From Krasilnikoviella flava (GTDB lineage Bacteria > Actinomycetota > Actinomycetes > Actinomycetales > Cellulomonadaceae), in assembly GCF_900167525.1 (NCBI RefSeq), contig NZ_FUZQ01000004.1:430747-494746 (forward strand): 64,000 nucleotides of DNA, given 5' to 3'. Below the pieces are notes generated by a model that had not been told where the DNA came from, made no database searches, and saw only the letters and a list, made by a program, of their open reading frames with translations. The translations under genes and the position numbers were made by a program. The first letter of the stretch is position 1, and each line of letters begins with the position of its first letter. This document shows positions 50,883 through 59,550 of this stretch, piece after piece.

Positions 50883-52283
50883 TCACGTCTCGTCCAGGTC
50901 CGCCAGCGCGCTCTCGATCGCGCGGTGGAACGTGGGGTAGGCGTAGATCATGTGGCGCAGCTCGGCCACCGGTACGCGCGCCTGCACGGCGAGCGTGAGG
51001 ACGGCGAGGATCTCGCCGCCGGCGGGTCCCGCCGCCGTCGCGCCCACGAGCACGCCGGCGTCCGCGTCCTCGACCAGCTTGATCAGGCCCTCGTTGCCGG
51101 GGCCATGGACGAACCCGCGCGACGACGCGGCCAGGTCGGTGCTGCCCGTGCGCACCGACAGCCCGGCGTCGCGCGCCGCGGCCTCCGTGAGGCCGACGCC
51201 CCCGATCTCCGGGTCGGTGAACGTCACGTGCGGCACGGCGCGGTAGTCGGCCCGCTCCGCACCGCCCTCGGCTCCCGCGAGGATGTCCGCGACGGCGATG
51301 CGCGCCTGGTACATGGAGACGTGGGTGAACGCCCCGTGGCCGGTGACGTCGCCGATCACCCACACGCCGTCGGCCGCCCGCAGCCGGTCGTCGACGGCGA
51401 TCGTGCGCCCGGTGTCGTCGATACCCACCGTCGCGACGCCGAGCGCCCGCAGGTCGGTGCGGCGGCCGGCGGCCACCAGCAGCCGTTCGGAGACGAGCTG
51501 CGTGCCGTCGCCGAGCGTGAGGGTGAACCCGCCGCCGTCGTGCGAGACGGAGGTGACCTTCGCATCCTTCCGCACCCCGATGCCCTCGGCGGCGAAGCGT
51601 TCCGCGAGGAGCGTGCTCGCCTCGGGCTCGTCGGCGGCGGCGAGCCGCGGCCCTGCCTCGACCACCTCGACGGCGGTGCCGAACCGGGCGAAGACCTGCG
51701 CCAGCTCGCAGCCGATCGCCCCGCCGCCGAGCACGGTGAGGGACACCGGCGCCTCGGTGGCCCGCACGGCGTCGCGGTTGGTCCAGTACGGGGTCTGCGC
51801 CAGGCCGTCGACGGGCGGCACGGCGGGCTCCGTGCCCGGGTTCAGCAGCACGCCCCGCGTCGCGCGGAACCGGCGCTCGCCGTCCGGGGTCGTCACCGCC
51901 ACCTCGCCGGGACCCATCAGACGGCCCCGCCCGCGCACGACGCGCGCGCCCGCCTTCTCCAGGCGCTCCACGGCCGCCGTGTCGTCCCAGTCGGCGGTGG
52001 CATCGTCGCGGACGCGGCGCGCGACGGGGGCCCAGTCGGGCGCGACGTCGACCTGCCCGGCGAGGCGGCCCGCGCGGCGGGCCTCCGCGAGCGCGTCCGA
52101 CGCGCGCACCATCATCTTGGTCGGGATGCAGCCGAAGTACGGGCACTCGCCGCCGACGAGCCGCGCCTCGACGGCGACGACGTCGAGCCCTGCGCGGGCG
52201 AGCCGGCCGGTCGCGTCCTCCCCGCCCGGGCCGGTGCCGATCACCACGACGTCCACGGTCTCGACGGGCTGCTCGGTCGTCAT
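50883..52283 (-). CDS. Pyridine nucleotide-disulfide oxidoreductase (class I, mercuric/dihydrolipoyl reductase-like)
   Basis: A 466-residue FAD enzyme. GTGPGGEDATGRLARAG near residue 16 binds FAD. The redox-active disulfide GGECPYFGCIPTK lies near residue 44. TVLGGGAIGCELAQVFARFG near 190 binds NAD(P)H. VIGDVTGHGAFTHVSMYQAR near 310 precedes the dimerisation domain, which has HMIYAYPTFHRAIESA with the active-site His. It resembles dihydrolipoyl dehydrogenase-like enzymes but is not next to lipoyl genes, so the substrate is open. ATG 52283 has AGGAGG upstream. Confidence 0.93.
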   Translation of the reverse strand: MTTEQPVETVDVVVIGTGPGGEDATGRLARAGLDVVAVEARLVGGECPYFGCIPTKMMVRASDALAEARRAGRLAGQVDVAPDWAPVARRVRDDATADWDDTAAVERLEKAGARVVRGRGRLMGPGEVAVTTPDGERRFRATRGVLLNPGTEPAVPPVDGLAQTPYWTNRDAVRATEAPVSLTVLGGGAIGCELAQVFARFGTAVEVVEAGPRLAAADEPEASTLLAERFAAEGIGVRKDAKVTSVSHDGGGFTLTLGDGTQLVSERLLVAAGRRTDLRALGVATVGIDDTGRTIAVDDRLRAADGVWVIGDVTGHGAFTHVSMYQARIAVADILAGAEGGAERADYRAVPHVTFTDPEIGGVGLTEAAARDAGLSVRTGSTDLAASSRGFVHGPGNEGLIKLVEDADAGVLVGATAAGPAGGEILAVLTLAVQARVPVAELRHMIYAYPTFHRAIESALADLDET

Positions 52284-52505
52284 GCGGTCCTCCTGGCGCT
52301 CGGGTCGGCGGTCGGGCGCGCCGACCTCGGTCAGCGCACCATACGGGCGGGGTCGTCGCGCGCCGAACGGGCGCGCGGCGGTGCGAACCTCCGTTCTGCC
52401 AGGTGGGGACCATGCACCTTCTCGCGGTCCGTCCGCCTGACCTGGCCCGCCCGACAAGGCCACCCGACCAGGACGGCCGTCGGTGGCAGACGGCAGGATG
52501 GCGGC

Positions 52506-54257
52506 GTGCACGTCGTCCTGACCAGAGAACCCGGCGGCAATGTCCGCGTGCACGACGGTGCGTCCCGCGCCGTGCCCGCCGCGGACCTGCCCGCGCTCGT
52601 GGTGGCGGCCGAGGAGGGCGCCCGCGGGGGCCCCGCGGTGCCGCGGTGGACGTGGGACGACACGAACCGCTGGTACCTCGGGCTGCTGCGCGCGGGCGTC
52701 CGGGTGGAGCGGTCGCACGACCTGCGCCTCGTCCACCGCATCCTGCGGCAGTCGTCGGCCGCCGCCGGGTCACCGCTGGCCACCGCGCCGCCCGGTCCGT
52801 GGGACACCATGGCGCCGACCCCTCCCAGCGCGGTGCAGCCTCCGGGAGCCCGCCGGGCGCCGCAGGATGCGGCGCTCTTCGACCTGGCCCTGCCCGCGCC
52901 GTCCGCCCGCGCCGACGAACCCGGCACCAGCGCGACGGACCCCGTGGCGCAGCTGCGCCTCCAGGAGGCGGCCGTCGCCGGCTCGTCGGCACCCGGACGG
53001 CTGCGACTGCTCGCGGCGGGGGAGTCGGCGGGTGCTCTCGTCGCGGCCGAGATGCACCACGCGGGCCTGCCGTGGCGGGCCGACGTGCACGACGCGATCC
53101 TCACCGAGGCCTTGGGGCCGCGACCGGCCGAAGGGCACCGCCCGGCGCGTCTCGAGGAGCTCGCACGGCAGATCCGTACGGCCCTCGACGCCCCGCCCTC
53201 GCTCAACCCCGACTCGCACCCGGACCTCCTCAAGGCGATGCAGTACGCCGGCGTGGGGGCGCGCAGCCTGCGCAAGTGGGAGCTGGAGAAGCTCGACCAC
53301 CCCGTCGTCGCGCCGCTGCTGGAGTACAAGAACCTCTACCGGCTGCTCACCGCCAACGGCTGGCACTGGCTCGACGAATGGGTGACGGACGGGCGGTTCC
53401 GCACCGAGTACGTGGTGGGCGGCGTGGTGACGGGGCGCTGGGCGTCCACGGGCGGCGGCGCGCTGCAGCTCCCGAAGGGCGTCCGACGTGCGGTGGTCGC
53501 CGACCCGGGGTGGTGCCTGGTGGTCGCCGACGTCGCCCAGCTCGAGCCCCGCGTCCTGGCGGGCATGGCCGGTGACGAGGCGATGGCCGGCGCCGGCCGC
53601 GCCGGCGACCTGTACGCCGGCATCGTCGCCTCCGGGGCGGTGCCGACGCGCGAGCTGGCCAAGGTGGGCATGCTCGGTGCGATGTACGGCGGCACGACGG
53701 GCGCGAGCGCGCAGGTGCTGCCGCGCCTCGGCCGGGAGTACCCGCGGGCGATCGCGCTGGTCGAGGAGGCGGCGCGCACGGGCGAGCGCGGGGGCGTCGT
53801 GACGACGTGGCTCGGCCGGTCGTCCCCGGTGCCGGGCTCGGCGTGGGACGAGGCGCAGGCGGGCGCGTTCGCCGACGACGCCGGTGCCGACGCGGCGGCG
53901 CGCGCCCGGTCCGTCACCCGCTCCTGGGGGCGGTTCACCCGCAACTTCGTGGTGCAGGGCACGGCGGCGGAGTGGGCGCTGTGCTGGCTGGCGTCGATCC
54001 GGCGTCGGCTCTGGGCGCTCGGCGCAGCCGGCGGCGCGCGGCCGGGCCTCGCCCCCGCCCCGTTCTCCGACCGCCCGCACCTCGCCTTCTTCCTGCACGA
54101 CGAGGTGGTGGTGCACGCCCCGCTCGAACTCGCCGACGTGGTCGCCGCCGAGGTCCGTGCCGCGGCCGAGGAGGCCGGCCGCCTCCTGTTCGGCGGCTTC
54201 CCGGTGGACTTCCCGCTCACCGTCGAGACCGTGGACTCCTACGCCGACGCCAAGTAG
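52506..54257 (+). CDS. PolA-like bifunctional 3'-5' exonuclease/DNA polymerase
   Basis: A 583-residue family A polymerase relative, shorter than PolA and without the 5' nuclease. Motif A is VVADVAQLEPRVLAGMAGD (normally DYSQIELR), so the catalytic Asp and the downstream Glu and Arg are kept but Tyr-Ser is Val-Ala. The O-helix is RELAKVGMLGAMYGG with the Lys and Tyr, with Leu at the usual Phe position. Motif C is HDEVVVH. The N-terminal ~170 residues are weakly conserved, and I could not locate the exonuclease acidic residues. The start is GTG 52506. Such paralogues are widespread in actinobacteria. Confidence 0.85.
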   Translation: MHVVLTREPGGNVRVHDGASRAVPAADLPALVVAAEEGARGGPAVPRWTWDDTNRWYLGLLRAGVRVERSHDLRLVHRILRQSSAAAGSPLATAPPGPWDTMAPTPPSAVQPPGARRAPQDAALFDLALPAPSARADEPGTSATDPVAQLRLQEAAVAGSSAPGRLRLLAAGESAGALVAAEMHHAGLPWRADVHDAILTEALGPRPAEGHRPARLEELARQIRTALDAPPSLNPDSHPDLLKAMQYAGVGARSLRKWELEKLDHPVVAPLLEYKNLYRLLTANGWHWLDEWVTDGRFRTEYVVGGVVTGRWASTGGGALQLPKGVRRAVVADPGWCLVVADVAQLEPRVLAGMAGDEAMAGAGRAGDLYAGIVASGAVPTRELAKVGMLGAMYGGTTGASAQVLPRLGREYPRAIALVEEAARTGERGGVVTTWLGRSSPVPGSAWDEAQAGAFADDAGADAAARARSVTRSWGRFTRNFVVQGTAAEWALCWLASIRRRLWALGAAGGARPGLAPAPFSDRPHLAFFLHDEVVVHAPLELADVVAAEVRAAAEEAGRLLFGGFPVDFPLTVETVDSYADAK

Positions 54258-54281
54258 CGGCCCGCCGCTTAGGGTCGGGCC

Positions 54282-55217
54282 ATGACCACCGGCAGCCCGA
54301 GCACCCCCGTCCTGCGCGACGTCGTCGCCGTCCTCGAGGACCTCTACCCGCCGGCGACGGCGGAGGGCTGGGACGCCGTCGGTCTCGTGGTCGGCGACCC
54401 CGCCGCGCCGGTCGGCAAGATCCTGTTCGCCGTCGACCCGGTGGCGGCGGTGGTCGACGAGGCGATCACGTGGGGTGCCGACCTGCTGGTCACGCACCAC
54501 CCGCTGTTCCTGCGGCCGGTGCACTCGGTGGCGGCCACGACGTTCAAGGGCGACGTGGTGCACCAGCTGGTGCGCGCGGGCTGCGGGCTGTACGTCGCGC
54601 ACACCAACGCGGACGCGGCGCCGCGCGGCGTCGCGGACGCGCTCGCGGACCTCGTCGGCATCACCGACCGTCGACCGCTCGTGGCCGGTGCCGACACCGA
54701 CTCCGACACCGCCGTCGGGGCCGCGCGAGGGATCGGGCGGGTCGGCCGCCTGGCCGAGCCCACCACGCTCGGTGCGTTCGCCGAGCGCGTGGCGGCCGCG
54801 CTGCCGGCGACGGCCCAGGGCGTGCGGGTCGCGGGGGACCTGAGCGCGCCTGTCACCACCGCCGCGGTCGTCGGAGGGTCGGGGGACTCGCTGTTCGACG
54901 CCGTGCGCGCGGCCGCCGTCGACGTCTACGTGACCGCCGACCTGCGCCACCACCCGGCCTCCGAGCTGCGGGAGCGGGCGGAGTTCGAGGCGGGCGCCAC
55001 CGGTGCCGGCGCGGCCACGCCGTTCCTCGTGGACGTGGCCCACTTCGCCAGCGAGTGGCCGTGGCTCGCCTACGCCGCCGAGGACGTCGTCGCGCGGCTC
55101 GAGGGGGTGCCCGGAACGGGTTCCGGAGAAGGTACGGTGACCACGAGGGTGAGCACGATCGGCACCGACCCGTGGACCGCGCGGGTCGCGAGCACCGTGC
55201 GTGAGGCTGTCCGCTGA
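54282..55217 (+). CDS. Nif3-like dinuclear metal center protein
   Basis: A 311-residue NIF3/YbgI family protein. GWDAVGLVVGDP lies near the N terminus, LLVTHHPLFLRPV near residue 68 has the first metal-binding His pair, and YVAHTNADAAP follows. The C-terminal TADLRHHPASE and DVAHFASEW complete the dimetal site. Proteins of this family form hexamers; proposed roles range from nucleotide to tRNA-related hydrolysis and remain unsettled. ATG 54282 is 24 bases after the polymerase stop, so it may be cotranscribed. Confidence 0.93.
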   Translation: MTTGSPSTPVLRDVVAVLEDLYPPATAEGWDAVGLVVGDPAAPVGKILFAVDPVAAVVDEAITWGADLLVTHHPLFLRPVHSVAATTFKGDVVHQLVRAGCGLYVAHTNADAAPRGVADALADLVGITDRRPLVAGADTDSDTAVGAARGIGRVGRLAEPTTLGAFAERVAAALPATAQGVRVAGDLSAPVTTAAVVGGSGDSLFDAVRAAAVDVYVTADLRHHPASELRERAEFEAGATGAGAATPFLVDVAHFASEWPWLAYAAEDVVARLEGVPGTGSGEGTVTTRVSTIGTDPWTARVASTVREAVR

Positions 55218-55255
55218 CCGCCCCGACCAGCTGAATCACTGCGAGAGGACCGCCC

Positions 55256-56005
55256 GTGGCCACTGCACCCCCCGAGGACCAGCGCCGACTGCTCGAGGTC
55301 CAGGCCCTCGACACGCGGCTGCAGCAGCTCGTGCACCAGCGCCGGAACCACCCGTCCCTGGCGACCATCGCGCAGCTCGACGGCCGCATCGGCGACCTCC
55401 ACACCTCGCTCGTCGACTCGCGCACGGCCGTGGCCGACCTCGAGCGGGAGCTTGCCAAGGCGGAGTCGGACGTCGCGCAGGTGCGCACCCGCGCCGACCG
55501 CGACCAGCAGAAGCTCGACTCGGGCGCCCTGTCGGCGAAGGACTCCCAGGCCCTGGTGAGCGAGCTCGAGTCCCTCGCCCGGCGCCAGGCGGTGCTGGAG
55601 GACGCCGAGATCGAGGTCATGGAGCGCCTGGAGGCGCACCAGGGCTCGCGCGCCGAGGTCGAGTCGGCGCACGCCGAGCTCGAGTCGGCCAAGGCGAAGG
55701 CCACCGCCGAGCGCGACGAGGCCTGGGCCCAGATCAACGCGACCGGGTCGAAGGTCAAGGCGGAGCGGGAGGCCACCGCGGCGGGCCTCGACGCCGGCCT
55801 GGTCGCCCTCTACGACAAGCTGCGTGCCCAGCTCGGCGGCCTCGGCGCCGCGGCGCTGCGCGGCGGCCGGTGCGAGGGCTGCCGCCTGGACCTGAACCCC
55901 GGCGACCTCGCCGCCGCCAAGGCGGCCCCCGCCGAGCAGATCGTGCGCTGCGAGGAGTGCGGCCGCATCCTCGTGCGCCTGGCGGACGAGGGCGCGGTCG
56001 CCTGA
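55256..56005 (+). CDS. Coiled-coil zinc-ribbon protein (C4-type)
   Basis: A 249-residue protein with a long, alanine- and glutamate-rich coiled coil (about residues 10-190), which includes an antiparallel turn near LSAKDSQALVSEL. It ends in a zinc ribbon with Cys pairs CEGC and CEEC near residues 205 and 228. This is the actinobacterial zf-RING_7 type; related proteins bind nucleic acid or flagellar/transcription partners in other bacteria, but the role here is unknown. GTG 55256 has GAGAGGA upstream. It follows nif3 by 38 bases and overlaps the next gene. Confidence 0.92.
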   Translation: MATAPPEDQRRLLEVQALDTRLQQLVHQRRNHPSLATIAQLDGRIGDLHTSLVDSRTAVADLERELAKAESDVAQVRTRADRDQQKLDSGALSAKDSQALVSELESLARRQAVLEDAEIEVMERLEAHQGSRAEVESAHAELESAKAKATAERDEAWAQINATGSKVKAEREATAAGLDAGLVALYDKLRAQLGGLGAAALRGGRCEGCRLDLNPGDLAAAKAAPAEQIVRCEECGRILVRLADEGAVA

Positions 56006-56697
56006 TGGCTCGCCCGTCCGGGGCGAGCCCCCTGGCGGGTGGGGGAACGACGACCGTCGTGCTGGTCCGGCACGGAGAGACGCCCATGACCGAGGCGCGC
56101 GCCGCCTGCGGCGGCTCCCTGCCCGGTCCTTCGCTCACCGCCCGGGGCCGCACGCAGGCCGCCCGCGCCGCCGACGCCGTGTTCCGGGTCGGCAAGGACC
56201 TGTGGCCGGACCTGCCTCGTGCCGGCGCGCTCGTCGCGTCGCCGACGGCGAGGACGCTGGAGACCGCCGCGGCCGTCGGGCGGCGCATCGGGCAGCACGT
56301 CCGGCCCGACGAGCGGTTCACCGAGTGCGACTTCGGCGCGTGGGAGGGCTTGACCCCCGCACAGATCGCTGCCGACTGGCCCGGCGAGCGCGCGGCCTGG
56401 GCAGCCGGCACGGATCCCGCGCCCGGCGGTGAGTCCTACGCACAGGTCGGCGAGCGCGCCTGGGCAGGTCTGCGTGACGTCGTCGCCGAGGGCGACCCCA
56501 CCGTCACGACTGTCGTCGCCGCGCACCTCGTGGTCGTCCGCGCGCTGGTGGGTCGTGCTCTCGAGGCGCCGGCGTCGTCGTGGCGCCGCGTGCACGTGCC
56601 GCCCTGCGCGCTCACCGTGCTGCGGTTCGGCCTCGGGGCCGACGGGGAGCCCGTGCTCGCGGAGGCCACAGCCGTGGGCTTCCCGACCGACGTCTGA
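56005..56697 (+). CDS. Histidine phosphatase family protein (MSMEG_4193-type)
   Basis: A 230-residue phosphoglycerate-mutase-like phosphatase. VLVRHGETPMTEARA contains the phosphorylated His, and ECDFGAWEGL near residue 112 has the acid. TVVAAHLVVVRALVGRA contains the second His. It overlaps the zinc-ribbon stop (TGATG). The subfamily usually lies beside this zinc-ribbon gene and nif3 in actinobacteria, as here. The substrate is unknown. Confidence 0.92.
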   Translation: MARPSGASPLAGGGTTTVVLVRHGETPMTEARAACGGSLPGPSLTARGRTQAARAADAVFRVGKDLWPDLPRAGALVASPTARTLETAAAVGRRIGQHVRPDERFTECDFGAWEGLTPAQIAADWPGERAAWAAGTDPAPGGESYAQVGERAWAGLRDVVAEGDPTVTTVVAAHLVVVRALVGRALEAPASSWRRVHVPPCALTVLRFGLGADGEPVLAEATAVGFPTDV

Positions 56698-56750
56698 GGC
56701 TGCCAGGCGCGATCCTGATCGGACCGGTGTGCGCTGCGTAGACTCGCGCG

Positions 56751-57116
56751 ATGAGTCTTCTTGCTGCGGAGCACGCGCTCCAAGCCGCCCAGCGTGCCGG
56801 TGACGTCGACGCACTGGAGGCATTGCTGCATCCGAGCTGCGTCGGCGCCGGCCCGGACGGGTCTGTCTTCACCAAGGCAGACGACCTGGAGAGCTACCGC
56901 TCGGGTTCATTGCAGATCACCCGCCTGGACGAGGAGTCGCTCGACGTCCAGGAGGACGTCCTGAGCGGAGTGACCAGGCTGGTCGCCGCTGTGGAGGCGA
57001 TCCAGGGCGGCACCACGGTTTCCGCGCGGCTGGCCTACACGCGCCTCTGGGTGCGAGCGGACGAGGGCTGGCGGGTCCTGGCTGCCACGCTCGCACCAGC
57101 CGCTGAGCCTGCCTGA
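56751..57116 (+). CDS. Nuclear transport factor 2-like (SnoaL/DUF4440-type) protein
   Basis: A 121-residue alpha+beta barrel-like protein. AEHALQAAQRAGDVDALEALLHPSCVG at the N terminus and the final LAYTRLWVRADEGWRVLAAT have the NTF2-like cone-fold pattern. Family members include isomerases and unknowns; no active-site residues can be assigned. ATG 56751 follows a TAGACT -10-like box at 56739. Confidence 0.85.
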   Translation: MSLLAAEHALQAAQRAGDVDALEALLHPSCVGAGPDGSVFTKADDLESYRSGSLQITRLDEESLDVQEDVLSGVTRLVAAVEAIQGGTTVSARLAYTRLWVRADEGWRVLAATLAPAAEPA

Positions 57117-57180
57117 CCCGGACGCCGGCGAGGCGACGCGCTCGTCCTCGGACGGTCCGCTCCGGGCGTGGCACCCCGCC

Positions 57181-57516
57181 CTAGCGCCTGGGCGGCTTGG
57201 GCGGCCGCGCGAGCGCGAGGTCGACTCCTCGCGCCACCCACCCGCGGAGCGCGTCCTCGTCGGCGGTGACCGACGCGGGCACACCGACCATGCCGCGCAT
57301 GACACGGTCGCCCATGCGCAGCTCGTGCGCGCCGTCGGCCAGGGCGGCTTCGTCGTCGGTGCCGACGTGCACCATGAGCTCGTCGCGCGTGATCCCGACG
57401 GCCATGTGCGTGTGCACCATGAACGCGAGGCCGCCGAACATCCGCTGCTCGGTGAAGTCCGCGAGCCCGGCGACGGTGTCGCGCACACGGGCGGCGAGCT
57501 CCTCGTCGTAGGCCAT
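57181..57516 (-). CDS. TfoX/Sxy N-terminal domain protein
   Basis: A 111-residue TfoX-N domain protein. MAYDEELAARVRDTV begins the domain, and EQRMFGGLAFMVHTHMAVGI near residue 24 is the signature. It continues to GDRVMRGMVGV. The family is named for competence regulators in gamma-proteobacteria; stand-alone copies in actinobacteria have no known role. The start is ATG 57516. It may be cotranscribed with yaaA on the same strand, 47 bases upstream. Confidence 0.9.
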   Translation of the reverse strand: MAYDEELAARVRDTVAGLADFTEQRMFGGLAFMVHTHMAVGITRDELMVHVGTDDEAALADGAHELRMGDRVMRGMVGVPASVTADEDALRGWVARGVDLALARPPKPPRR

Positions 57517-57563
57517 GGGGCCAGTCTGCGCCGGGCGCCGCGACTCCGCCGCGCCGGCTCGGC

Positions 57564-58400
57564 TCAGGCGATGACGACCTCGAGCGTGCGCGGCCCACGT
57601 CGCGTGGAAGCGTCGTGCAGGGTCGCCTCGACCATCCGGTAGGACAGCCCGGTGCCGACCTCCGTGCCGATCACCTGCCCGTCGAGCTCGCGGGCGGCGG
57701 CGAGCAGCTCCGTGGCGCTGGTCGGCGCGGGTCCCGAGCGGCGCAGCAGGTGGCCCGTGAGCACGCCACGCGTGTGCTTGGCGTTGTGCGAGACGACGGT
57801 GCGCTTCCCGTCCGCCTCGCGCACCACCCGGACGGTCACCCAGTCCGCTGCGGCGTCGCCGGTGGTGGCCGGCTTCCACGCGGCGAGGTAGGCCGCCGAG
57901 CGGCAGTCGACCACGACGTCGCCCGCGGCCCGCGCGTCGAGGGCGGCGGACAGGTGGGGGCGCCACGCCGTGGCGAGCTTGCCGACGCCGGGCAGGTCCA
58001 CGCCCATGGACAGCCGGTAGGCCGGGATGAGGTCGGCAGGGGAGACGGCGCCCCACAGGCCGGAGAAGACGCGCACGTCGTGGGCGGCCCGTGCTGCGAC
58101 GTCGTCGGGGAGGTCGGCCAGCCCGGCCGCGGCGTACAGCACGCCCGTGTACACGCGGGACGCCGGCGCCGTGGGCGCGTCCTTGAGGTCGGTGTTGCGC
58201 GTGACCTCCGCGCCGAGCGAGGCGCCCACGCCCAGGAGATCGGTGGCGTCCGGTCGCGCGCTCACCGCGGCGAGCGCCTCGAGCACGAGGCGGCGCTGGT
58301 CGCTGAGGTGCTCCGCGCCCGTGAGCCGCGCCAGGTCGACCGGGGCGGCGCCGTCGGGCGCGGGCGTCTTGCCCTCGGAGGGCGGCAGGCAGATCAGCAC
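57564..58400 (-). CDS. yaaA: Peroxide stress protein YaaA (DUF328)
   Basis: A 278-residue YaaA/DUF328 family protein. LICLPPSEGKT at the N terminus, YTGVLYAAAGL near residue 85, FSGLWGAVSPADLIPAYRLSMG near 115 and the VVDCRSAAYLAAWKP region are the family blocks. In E. coli YaaA limits iron-dependent oxidative damage. GTG 58400 is the start. It is divergent from a tautomerase-like gene. Confidence 0.93.
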   Translation of the reverse strand: MLICLPPSEGKTPAPDGAAPVDLARLTGAEHLSDQRRLVLEALAAVSARPDATDLLGVGASLGAEVTRNTDLKDAPTAPASRVYTGVLYAAAGLADLPDDVAARAAHDVRVFSGLWGAVSPADLIPAYRLSMGVDLPGVGKLATAWRPHLSAALDARAAGDVVVDCRSAAYLAAWKPATTGDAAADWVTVRVVREADGKRTVVSHNAKHTRGVLTGHLLRRSGPAPTSATELLAAARELDGQVIGTEVGTGLSYRMVEATLHDASTRRGPRTLEVVIA

Positions 58401-58479
58401 CCCGACACCCTATGGCGGGGTGCTCGGCTGGTGGACGCGCCGGTGACAGTGGCGTCCGTCACCGCTAGCGTCGCCGGGC

Positions 58480-58863
58480 ATGGTCCAGGTGAAGGTCTAC
58501 GGCAACCGACGGGTGTGGGGTCAGCGGCGTGCGGAGGTCTCCGACGCGCTCCACGCGGCGCTGGTCGGGGCCTGGCAGATCCCCGAGGACAAGCGGTTCC
58601 ACCGGTTCCTGCTGCTCGACGACGGCGACCTCGTCGCCCCGCGCTCGGACGACTACCTGATGATCGAGATCGTCGCGTTCGCCGGCCGCTCGCGGGAGGC
58701 GAAGCGCGAGCTGATCCGCCGCGTGTACGACGACGTCGCCCCCGCGCTCGGTGTCGCGGCGGACGACGTCGAGCTCGTCGTGATCGAGGCGCCCGCCGAG
58801 AGCTGGGGCATCCGCGGGCGCTCCGGCGACGAGCTGTCGCTGAGCTACAAGGTCGATGTCTGA
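58480..58863 (+). CDS. Tautomerase family protein lacking an N-terminal proline
   Basis: A 127-residue protein with the Tautomerase_2-like layout: VQVKVYGNRRVWGQRRAEVS at the N terminus and IEIVAFAGRSREAKRELIRR near residue 62. The canonical tautomerase uses the first residue Pro after Met; here it is Val (MVQVKV), so ordinary 4-oxalocrotonate tautomerase chemistry is unlikely. The start at ATG 58480 is well supported by alignment of the strand. It precedes rnpB. Confidence 0.82.
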   Translation: MVQVKVYGNRRVWGQRRAEVSDALHAALVGAWQIPEDKRFHRFLLLDDGDLVAPRSDDYLMIEIVAFAGRSREAKRELIRRVYDDVAPALGVAADDVELVVIEAPAESWGIRGRSGDELSLSYKVDV

Positions 58864-58906
58864 GCGTGGGCGTCTGATCAGCTCGGCGGCGCATAGACTG
58901 TGCGAC

Positions 58907-59303
58907 GCGGACGAGTCGGTCGGACGGTCGCGTCGGCGGTTGCCCTCGGGCGCCGTCGCCGAGGAACGTCCGGGCTCCGAAGGGCAAGGTGGTGGCTAAC
59001 GGCCACCCGGGGTGACCCGCGGGACAGTGCCACAGAAAACAGACCGCCGTCGCCGGGCGACCGGTGGCGGTCAGGGTGAAACGGTGGTGTAAGAGACCAC
59101 CAGCGCGGCCGGTGACGGTCGTGGCTAGGTAAACCCCACCTGGAGCAAGGTCAGACAGGGAGCGTTCGAGGGTTGCCCGCCCGATGCTCCCGGGTAGACC
59201 GCTCGAGCCCTGCGGCAACGCAGGGCCTAGATGGATGACCGTCGCCCGCGCGGGGGTGACCCCGCGCGGGAACAGAACCCGGCGTACAGACCGGCTCGTC
59301 CGC
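58907..59303 (+). ncRNA. rnpB: RNase P RNA, bacterial class A
   Basis: The catalytic RNA that cleaves 5' leaders from tRNA precursors. The ends pair as helix P1 (GCGGACGAGTCGGTC with GACCGGCTCGTCCGC, one mismatch). GAGGAACGTCCGGGCTCC is CR-I/P3-P4, and CAGGGTGAAACGGTGGTGTAAG and GGTAAACCCCACC are the conserved J11/12 and CR-III regions. TAGATGGATGACC near the 3' end is CR-V. A CATAGACTG -10-like box lies just upstream. Length about 397 bases, usual for actinobacteria. Confidence 0.95.
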
Positions 59304-59402
59304 ATCACATGGCCTGACCTGCGGGTTCATGGGGGCGCGCGATGCCCCGGTCCGCGGAGGGTACGCAAGAATCTCGGCGAAGGGCTCTTCGAGGGGCGTC
59401 GA

Positions 59403-59550
59403 TCAGAGCCAGTCGAGGTCTTGCTGGCGGGCCTTCGTTGCGTGGATCACCAGCTCGTCTCCGGAGTCGAAGGCGAGGATGACGAGCTCCAGAACGCGCC
59501 CGGCCGGATCGACGCCGAGCAGGAGCCGCTGCTGCTGTCGGTCGAAATGT
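59403..59550 (-). pseudogene. Toxin-like protein C-terminal remnant
   Basis: The minus strand encodes LLLGVDPAGRVLELVILAFD and SGDELVIHATKARQQDLDWL before a stop at 59403-59405. The pattern VDPxGRxLELVxLxxDDGxxLVIHAxxxR is shared by small BrnT/DUF4258-like toxin-type proteins. The N-terminal half and a start codon are missing, and upstream the frame runs into the LysR gene. It looks like a gene cut by a rearrangement next to rnpB. Confidence 0.55.

Noticed and set aside
49353-52505. A very long plus-strand open frame (over 1600 codons) upstream of the PolA-like gene.
   Set aside because: It runs antisense through the kinase and the flavoprotein genes, has low-complexity arginine/glycine content, and only the last 583 codons match a family. 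GC-rich DNA commonly gives such frames.
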